Part shown: piece after piece, positions 54,599 to 61,085 of the stretch
Layout of the letters: every line of letters begins with the position of its first letter
Numbering within the stretch: position 1 is the stretch's first letter
NCBI RefSeq assembly: GCF_036786105.1
Contig: NZ_DAIQRQ010000020.1
Coordinates: 1 to 64,000, forward strand
Direction of reading: 5' to 3'
Source of the DNA: Ohtaekwangia sp036786105
GTDB taxonomy: Bacteria > Bacteroidota > Bacteroidia > Cytophagales > Cyclobacteriaceae
DNA length: 64,000 bases
Notes under the pieces: generated by a model
What the model was told of the DNA's origin: nothing
What the model saw: the letters and a program-made list of their open reading frames with translations, nothing else
Databases searched by the model: none
Program-made: the position numbers and the translations under genes

Positions 54599-57316
54599 TT
54601 ATGAAAGTTTCCTGCTCATTTTATCGAGGTCGATACCTTTACCCAGTACAGGCTTGAACAAATCACCGGTTTCTCTAATCCTGTCTACGGCATTGAAGAT
54701 CGTGAAATCTGTCATTTTTAACCCCTTCTTTACTTCATCCCAATGCAGCGGCATGGATACTGTAGCACCTGGTTTCGGGCGCAACGAATACGGCGCTGCC
54801 AGCGTTGCCTTCGGACGATTCTGCAGAAAGTCAAGATACATTTTTCCCTTTCGATTAGACACTATACGTTCAATGCTGGTAAACGTGGGTATCTCTTTAT
54901 GAACATGCGTTACCAGAACGCGGGCAAATTCCTTAGACTGCTCATAGGTATAGCGGGCACCCAACGGTATATAGATGTGCAATCCCGTGGAGCCACTGGT
55001 TTTACAATAGGATGGTATACCAATGCTGTCCAGCAGTTGATGCGTAACCTGTGCCGCTATAATTACCTGGTCGAATGAATTTTTATCCGGATCAAGATCA
55101 ATGATACACCAGTCAGGATAATCCGGTGTATCTACACGACTACTCCACGGATTCATTTCAATACATCCCATCGATGCCATCAATAGTACATCAGCTTCAC
55201 TCTTCGGAATCATGAAATGTTTGTCCACCTCAATCTCATCACTGCTGTGGTACAGATATGTGCTTACCCAATCAGGCACTTTGCCGGTAACATCTTTCTG
55301 ATAGAAGCTCTTGCTTTTGATACCATTGGGAAAACGATTAAGCGACTGCGGTCTGTCTTTCAGGTATGGAAGTATATAAGGTGCAACCTGGTAATAGTAA
55401 TTCAGCATGTCGCGCTTTGTTACTTTTTCATCAGGCCAGTATAGTTTGCTCAGGTTGGTAAATTTTATTGAGTGGCCATCCACTTCACGCACTTGCGTTT
55501 CATCGGTCGGATTCAGCAGCGTGCTCCGCTCCCGCCTGGCATGCGCTTCCACAAATTTTGATTTTGCTTTACGCACATCTTTACCAACAACTTCTTCTGC
55601 AGGAATTGCATTTTCACGCGTAACATCGTGCGCTTTCTTATCAACCCGCATACCTTCAAAAGATGGATGGCGCATTACACCATCGCTGGTTATCTCGGTA
55701 TAGCTCACTTCACAAACCAATTCCGGTTTAAGCCATGTAGCCGTAGCCTGGGCCGGGCGTGGATTGAATCGCGAAGGTTTGTTATAGTCCGGAAGTCTTG
55801 TAAAAGGATGTTTCTTCACCACAAGCGGTTTGAACTGCTGCATCATTTCCTGCTGCTGCTTTTGCGTAAAACCGGTTCCGATTTTTCCGGTATATACAAA
55901 GTCGTTACCTTCATAAACGCCCACCAGCAGAGAGCTGAAAGCCTTGCCTGAATTTTCGTTTTGGGTATATCCGCCAATAACAACTTCCTGCCTTTTGTTG
56001 GCTTTGATCTTTAGCCACTCTGTAGTGCGGGTGCCCGATATATACAGGCTATCCGCCTTTTTGGCCATCATGCCTTCAAGGCCCATCTGTGTTGCTGCCG
56101 CGTAAAATTCTTTTGCGGTTACATTGAATGATTCACTCACGCGAATCATGCCATTGCCAGGCGCGATACTTTGCAACACTGCACGCCTTTGTTCCAGCGG
56201 TACATTGCACAGATCTTTACCATTTAACCAAACAACATCGAAGAGATAATACACCAGGTCGCCATCGGCCTCGCTTCGCCAGTTTTGCAGTGCTCCAAAA
56301 TCAGATTGACCATTTTCCCCGATCACAACAATCTCTCCATCTACAATCGCGTTGATGTTCCATTCTTCCAGGGCATGATATAGCGGATAAAATTTCTTAT
56401 TGAATGACTTATCGTTGCGCGATTTCAATTCTACCACGCCTTCATGGATAAAGGCAACCGCGCGATAGCCATCCCATTTTATTTCATATAACCATCCAGG
56501 TTGATCGATTGGTTTATCAACCAATGTGGCCAGCATAGGAACCAGGTTCGTGTAGAACTTTTTCTTCGGAGCCGATTGAAGAATGGATGTAGCCGATGAT
56601 GCATCATCGGATGCAGGTTCCTCTTTCCGGGCATGAGGAGCACTGCTCGTTTTTCGCGCAGTCTTTTTTACCGTGCGCGCTCCCTTTTCTTTCTTACGCG
56701 GAGTCTTTGCTGCCACACTCTTTTGTCCGTAGATTCGTTGTGGCGCTGCCTTAACCTGTTCGAGTGTTTTCCTGGAGATAACCGATCGATCTTTCAGAAG
56801 TATATCTTCTTTATCAGCATATTTATCTTTCAGTTTCATTAGCAGCCAACTGTTCTCACCACGGCTGCTGGCTTTTACCAAAGCAAAAGCACCTTTCAGT
56901 TTTTTGCCTTGCAGTATAAAGCTGATCTTGCCCGCATGCCATTGCCGGAGTAACGCTTTGTCTTCCGATTTTTTATCCGGAAAATCATCGTCAGCATGAT
57001 ATATACCTTCATCCCACACGATCACCGTACCGGCACCGTAGTTGCCTTCCGGTATAACGCCCTCAAAATTCCGATAATCAAAAGGATGATCTTCCACCAT
57101 CATCGCCAGGCGTTTTACATCCGGGTCCATGGAAGGTCCTTTTGGAACCGCCCAACTCTTCAGCACGCCTCCCATCTCCAGGCGGAAGTCGTAATGCAAA
57201 TGAGAAGCTGCATGCTTCTGCACAACAAAGCGCAACACCTCTGTATCAGCCTTTCCCCCGGTGGGCTCCGGTGTGCGTGAAAAAGAACGTTTCTTTTTAT
57301 ATGTGGTTAGTCCCAT
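54599..57316 (-). CDS. ligD: Multidomain ATP-dependent DNA ligase D
   Basis: 905 residues in the order phosphoesterase-ligase-polymerase, as in Pseudomonas LigD. PE domain about 1-160: HLHYDFRLEMGGVLKSWAVPKG. A basic Lys/Ala/Ser-rich linker (about 160-245) follows. LIG domain about 250-560 with adenylation Lys in LYEIKWDGYRAVAF (about 280). POL domain about 610-890 with WCIIDLDPDKNSF (about 735) and TSGSTGLHIYIPL. LigD performs non-homologous end joining with Ku; no Ku gene is in the window. A 46-codon gene lies 27 bp upstream on the same strand. Confidence 0.95.
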   Translation of the reverse strand: MGLTTYKKKRSFSRTPEPTGGKADTEVLRFVVQKHAASHLHYDFRLEMGGVLKSWAVPKGPSMDPDVKRLAMMVEDHPFDYRNFEGVIPEGNYGAGTVIVWDEGIYHADDDFPDKKSEDKALLRQWHAGKISFILQGKKLKGAFALVKASSRGENSWLLMKLKDKYADKEDILLKDRSVISRKTLEQVKAAPQRIYGQKSVAAKTPRKKEKGARTVKKTARKTSSAPHARKEEPASDDASSATSILQSAPKKKFYTNLVPMLATLVDKPIDQPGWLYEIKWDGYRAVAFIHEGVVELKSRNDKSFNKKFYPLYHALEEWNINAIVDGEIVVIGENGQSDFGALQNWRSEADGDLVYYLFDVVWLNGKDLCNVPLEQRRAVLQSIAPGNGMIRVSESFNVTAKEFYAAATQMGLEGMMAKKADSLYISGTRTTEWLKIKANKRQEVVIGGYTQNENSGKAFSSLLVGVYEGNDFVYTGKIGTGFTQKQQQEMMQQFKPLVVKKHPFTRLPDYNKPSRFNPRPAQATATWLKPELVCEVSYTEITSDGVMRHPSFEGMRVDKKAHDVTRENAIPAEEVVGKDVRKAKSKFVEAHARRERSTLLNPTDETQVREVDGHSIKFTNLSKLYWPDEKVTKRDMLNYYYQVAPYILPYLKDRPQSLNRFPNGIKSKSFYQKDVTGKVPDWVSTYLYHSSDEIEVDKHFMIPKSEADVLLMASMGCIEMNPWSSRVDTPDYPDWCIIDLDPDKNSFDQVIIAAQVTHQLLDSIGIPSYCKTSGSTGLHIYIPLGARYTYEQSKEFARVLVTHVHKEIPTFTSIERIVSNRKGKMYLDFLQNRPKATLAAPYSLRPKPGATVSMPLHWDEVKKGLKMTDFTIFNAVDRIRETGDLFKPVLGKGIDLDKMSRKLS

Positions 57317-57343
57317 AGCGTTCTTTCAAAAAAAGGATCGATA

Positions 57344-57484
57344 TTATTTCGATGCCGTCTTCCGACTGCTTCCGAATTTCTTCGCCGGTGTCTTGCGCTT
57401 TTTCTCGTATGCAACTTCAAACTTCTCAGACTTGTTAACGTAACTTCTGTCCTTGGGACCTCTTTTCTTGCTGGCTGTTTTCAT
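57344..57484 (-). CDS. 46-aa basic protein upstream of ligD
   Basis: 46 residues, beginning MKTASKKRGPKDRSYVNK, then a short FEVAYEKKRKTPAKKF block. It is extremely rich in Lys and Arg, so it would bind nucleic acid. ATG at 57484, stop 27 bp before the ligD ATG, same strand, so the two look co-transcribed. No family recognised. The high charge resembles small DNA-associated proteins, but nothing proves a repair role. Confidence 0.55.
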   Translation of the reverse strand: MKTASKKRGPKDRSYVNKSEKFEVAYEKKRKTPAKKFGSSRKTASK

Positions 57485-57631
57485 AACCTTTGTGTTTTTA
57501 ACAAGCCGTTAAAAAATGGTGCCACGTAACACGTAGCTTACTTGCTGGCATGCAAATAGTACTTCTTCAAAAGTGAATGCTTTTAGCGTACCTACAAGAA
57601 GTATATATTTCGAATGTAAAAGTATATATGC

Positions 57632-58096
57632 ATGGCTATACAATCCGCTGGACTTTTAATGTGTCGCAAAATTTCAGGAAAGCAGGAATTCTTCCTGGTA
57701 CATCCCGGTGGCCCCTACTACGTAAAAAAGAACGAAGGTGTCTGGAGTATCCCCAAAGGTATAGCCGATAACAACGAAGACCTGCTGGCCGCAGCACAAC
57801 GCGAGTTTCATGAAGAAACGGGGCTCTCTTCCTCGCCTCCGTTTCATGATCTGGGCACAATAAAAACCAAAGGCGGCAAGATTGTGCACGCCTGGTGTTT
57901 TGCAGGAGCCTGGGATGAGAGCAGTCAGCCAATCGTCTCCAACACATTTCCTATGGAGTGGCCACCGCACTCGGGCAAATACATTAACGTAGCGGAGGTA
58001 GACCGTGCCGCGTGGCTGGGATTTGAACAAGCGGCCAGGCTGATCAACCCGCAGCAACTACCATTCCTCGAACGGGCGCATGCGATATATAGTTGA
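57632..58096 (+). CDS. NUDIX hydrolase
   Basis: 154 residues. The Nudix box is complete: GIADNNEDLLAAAQREFHEETGL, i.e. G-x5-E-x7-R-E-x2-E-E-x-G-L, with metal-binding Glu residues. N-terminal AGLLMCRKISGKQEFFLVHPGGPYYVKKNEGVWSIPKG precedes it. It hydrolyses a nucleoside-diphosphate-linked compound; the substrate is unknown. Divergent from the ligD unit by about 150 bp. Confidence 0.92.
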   Translation: MAIQSAGLLMCRKISGKQEFFLVHPGGPYYVKKNEGVWSIPKGIADNNEDLLAAAQREFHEETGLSSSPPFHDLGTIKTKGGKIVHAWCFAGAWDESSQPIVSNTFPMEWPPHSGKYINVAEVDRAAWLGFEQAARLINPQQLPFLERAHAIYS

Positions 58097-58186
58097 CCGG
58101 CATATCCAAATTCAAGCTTCGTTTCCGTTAAAGCCGGTTTTGTGCAGATTTCCGATAACAATCTTAATGATCGATTAGTACAATCG

Positions 58187-58194
58187 TATTTTTG
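58187..58194 (+). promoter_or_regulatory. -7 element TATTTTTG for second TPR kinase
   Basis: Exact TAnnTTTG match about 75 bp before the kinase ATG; a TTA (one mismatch from TTG) sits at the -33 position (58164). Confidence 0.4.
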
Positions 58195-58268
58195 CACATT
58201 TCTGCTATCATTTTTTTAAGAGCCGAATACCGCTAATTTTGCTTTAACGTTCACCTCCAGATTCAAGC

Positions 58269-61031
58269 ATGAATTGCAGCAAGGCTTTCGTATTCCTGTG
58301 TTTACTGGTCATTGTTTCTGGTCATACATTAGCGCAATCGAAAGTCATCGATAGCCTCGAACAGCGCCTTTCAAAAGCCTCACAGCAAGAAAAAGTTGAT
58401 CTTCTCAATCAACTCACGTACGAATTCATCACGCGCGACAACGACAAAGTAATATTGTATAACCGACAGGCAACAGAGCTTAGCCAACAAATTGGCTATA
58501 TAAAAGGTGAAGCCGTTGCTTTTGCATATCGCGGTGTATACGAATATCTTTCCGGGCAATTTACCGCTGCACACCATGATCTTCATCGCGGGTTGACATT
58601 GTCTATACAAGCCGGTGACCGTGCCAATCAAGGCTATACTTTGTTACAGCTCGGTGTTTGCGCGTTGGAAGAAGTAGAGAATGATTCCGCATTATTTTAC
58701 TTCAGCAAATCGTACGAGATCTTCAAGGATAGCAGCAACGCCGTTACACTATCGAAGATATATCGGAACATGAGCGCCCTGTATGGACAGCGCTACGATT
58801 ACGAAAAGCAACAACTTTACCTGGATCGGGCCATTGCGATTCGCAGACTATTGCCCGATAAAATATTATTGGCCGATGCGCTTACTCTGAAAGCGGGCAA
58901 CATGTTTGCATCCGGTGATCTGGATGGTGCCGAAGTTATGCTCGATGAAGCCGAGCTCCTGGTAAAAGATTATGAGGATGATGCCGAAGACTTCAACGAT
59001 GTGCAGCATTTGCGTGCGCTTATCTTTTTTCAGAAAGGTCGTTTCGGGGAAGCAGTAGCGTTGTTTGATTCTGCCCGTGTCTACTATCTGAAAAAATTGC
59101 TCATTCGAAAGTATATAACATTGCTCACCGATATGGGAAAAGTATTTTCTGATCGCGCGGAGTATGAACTATCACTAAACAACCTGTATGATGCGCTCAA
59201 GCTCAGCAAGCAGCAAGGATTTGAAGCCGATACCTATAGTATCCGCAACCGCATAGGCTGGGTAAACTTTCATCTCGGTGATATGATGCAGGCACTCCGA
59301 ATAGCCAATGAAGCTCTGGGCAGTGGTGCCAAGAGACAACTGCAAGGCGATATGGCAGAGGCACTGATGCTAAAAGGAGTTGTGCTAACCGAGTTGCATA
59401 ATTTTGATGCAGCCCGGATGGCCCTCGATTCCGTAATCTATATATATACCCGGTGGGGAGATGACCGTGCGCTCAGTGAGGCGTTGATGAACCGCGGCTT
59501 GCTTGAAGCCGCACAAAACCACCCGGCTCGTGCTCTTGCGTTGTATCGTGAGAGTATACAACGTGCTGAAAACTCTGATTATAGTTACGGCCTGGCCTGG
59601 TCGCAATGGGCTGCCGCTGATGTATATATCCATTCTGGTAATTATACCGAGGCCACCCGGTTGCTCGATCTATCAGAACAATTCTGTCATCGTGCACATG
59701 CCAATGAGCTGCTGATCCGAAACTATAACACGCGAAGAGATTTACTCGCTGCACAGAACAAGTTCAAAGAATCGCTAAAGTTTTCTATGCTGGCCAGCAC
59801 CTTAAAAGATTCGGTTCATCGTACAGATCTGGCACGCAGATTTGTGAACCTTGAAAAGACGCAGGAGATTGAACAACGCGACCGTGACATCAAGGTGTTA
59901 CAAAAAGACAAGCAGCTTGCAGAAGACAAGATACACTTGCAGGAGTCGCGGCTACGGCAGCAGTATATTTTACTGATTGCCGGCTTTATTGTGATTGCCT
60001 TGTTAGCGGTTCTCGTATTCGTGTACTATCGTTTTTACAGTCGCATTAAAACGCTCAACAAGGTTATTACCGATAAGAATAAAAATATACAGGCACAAGC
60101 CAACCAGCTTCAGCAGATGAATGCGGAGCTGAAACATCTGTACCACGAAGTCTCAGAACAAAACGAAGAGATTCAAACGCAGGCTAATAAACTTGCCGAG
60201 AGTAACAGAAACATCAGCGACCTTAACCGCGGCCTCGAACGGATGGTGGCCGAGAAGACGCTTGAGCTGCGCACTACCAATGAAGAGCTGGTGAAACACA
60301 ACAACGAATTGCTGCAGTTCTCTTATACGGTTTCGCATAACCTGCGTGGTCCGGCTGTGCGCCTCATTGGTCTGGCTGAACTGGCACAGGCAGAAAAAGA
60401 TATCGTGCATGTGCAACGATGGATAGAGCTTATCTCCAAGACGGCTTCCGATCTGGACATTGTCATTAAAGACTTGAATAAAGTGCTCGACCTTCGGAAT
60501 GAACCGGATCAATACCTGGAAGTAACGGAGCTTGAAAAAGAATGGAAGCAATGCATCAGCCTTTTGCAGGATAGCTTTACCGGAGAAGAAGAGATAGTAG
60601 CAGACTTCCATGCGTTACCCAGGATCATTACCATAAAGGCAATGCTGCAAAGTACGTTCTATAACCTGTTGAGCAACGCCATTAAATTTCGTTCGCCAGA
60701 GAGAAAACTTGCCGTAACAGCCACCAGCAAAAGCGTGGACGGCAAGGCTATATTGGAGATACGCGACAATGGCCTTGGCTTCGACACGCAATTGCATAAG
60801 GAGAAACTATTCAAGCTATACAAGCGATTTCATACACACGTGGAAGGGCGTGGTATAGGGCTATACCTGATCAAAGCACAGATTGAAGTATTGCGCGGAA
60901 GCATCGAAGTGGAATCGGAACTCGGGCGCGGTTCAACATTTCGGGTAACGCTGCCACTGATACTGGAAGAATCGTTACAACATACTGTTCACAATCAACC
61001 TGCCGAACCCGGTTCAGGTATATCTGAGTAA
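58269..61031 (+). CDS. TPR-containing sensor histidine kinase
   Basis: 920 residues. Signal peptide (about 1-22), about ten TPR-like repeats (about 30-510; LHRGLTLSIQAGDRANQGY), one membrane span (about 563-585, YILLIAGFIVIALLAVLVFV), a long coiled coil, then the kinase: H-box SYTVSHNLRGPAVRL (His about 690), N-box TFYNLLSNAIKFRS, G1 RDNGLGF and G2 GRGIGLYLIKAQIEVL. The H-box with NLRGP is the variant common in Bacteroidota. Same layout as the kinase at 6498 but longer; no response regulator is adjacent. The terminator follows after 6 bp. Confidence 0.9.
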   Translation: MNCSKAFVFLCLLVIVSGHTLAQSKVIDSLEQRLSKASQQEKVDLLNQLTYEFITRDNDKVILYNRQATELSQQIGYIKGEAVAFAYRGVYEYLSGQFTAAHHDLHRGLTLSIQAGDRANQGYTLLQLGVCALEEVENDSALFYFSKSYEIFKDSSNAVTLSKIYRNMSALYGQRYDYEKQQLYLDRAIAIRRLLPDKILLADALTLKAGNMFASGDLDGAEVMLDEAELLVKDYEDDAEDFNDVQHLRALIFFQKGRFGEAVALFDSARVYYLKKLLIRKYITLLTDMGKVFSDRAEYELSLNNLYDALKLSKQQGFEADTYSIRNRIGWVNFHLGDMMQALRIANEALGSGAKRQLQGDMAEALMLKGVVLTELHNFDAARMALDSVIYIYTRWGDDRALSEALMNRGLLEAAQNHPARALALYRESIQRAENSDYSYGLAWSQWAAADVYIHSGNYTEATRLLDLSEQFCHRAHANELLIRNYNTRRDLLAAQNKFKESLKFSMLASTLKDSVHRTDLARRFVNLEKTQEIEQRDRDIKVLQKDKQLAEDKIHLQESRLRQQYILLIAGFIVIALLAVLVFVYYRFYSRIKTLNKVITDKNKNIQAQANQLQQMNAELKHLYHEVSEQNEEIQTQANKLAESNRNISDLNRGLERMVAEKTLELRTTNEELVKHNNELLQFSYTVSHNLRGPAVRLIGLAELAQAEKDIVHVQRWIELISKTASDLDIVIKDLNKVLDLRNEPDQYLEVTELEKEWKQCISLLQDSFTGEEEIVADFHALPRIITIKAMLQSTFYNLLSNAIKFRSPERKLAVTATSKSVDGKAILEIRDNGLGFDTQLHKEKLFKLYKRFHTHVEGRGIGLYLIKAQIEVLRGSIEVESELGRGSTFRVTLPLILEESLQHTVHNQPAEPGSGISE

Positions 61032-61036
61032 AAAAT

Positions 61037-61064
61037 AAGCCCCAGGATTGACCCCGGGGCTTTT
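61037..61064. terminator. Shared terminator between kinase and TonB receptor
   Basis: Stem AAGCCCC / GGGGCTT with a 12-base loop, followed by TTTT on the plus strand and by TATTTTTT on the minus strand, so it can end both convergent genes. Confidence 0.8.
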
Positions 61065-61085
61065 AATATATTCTGTAGATTACTT

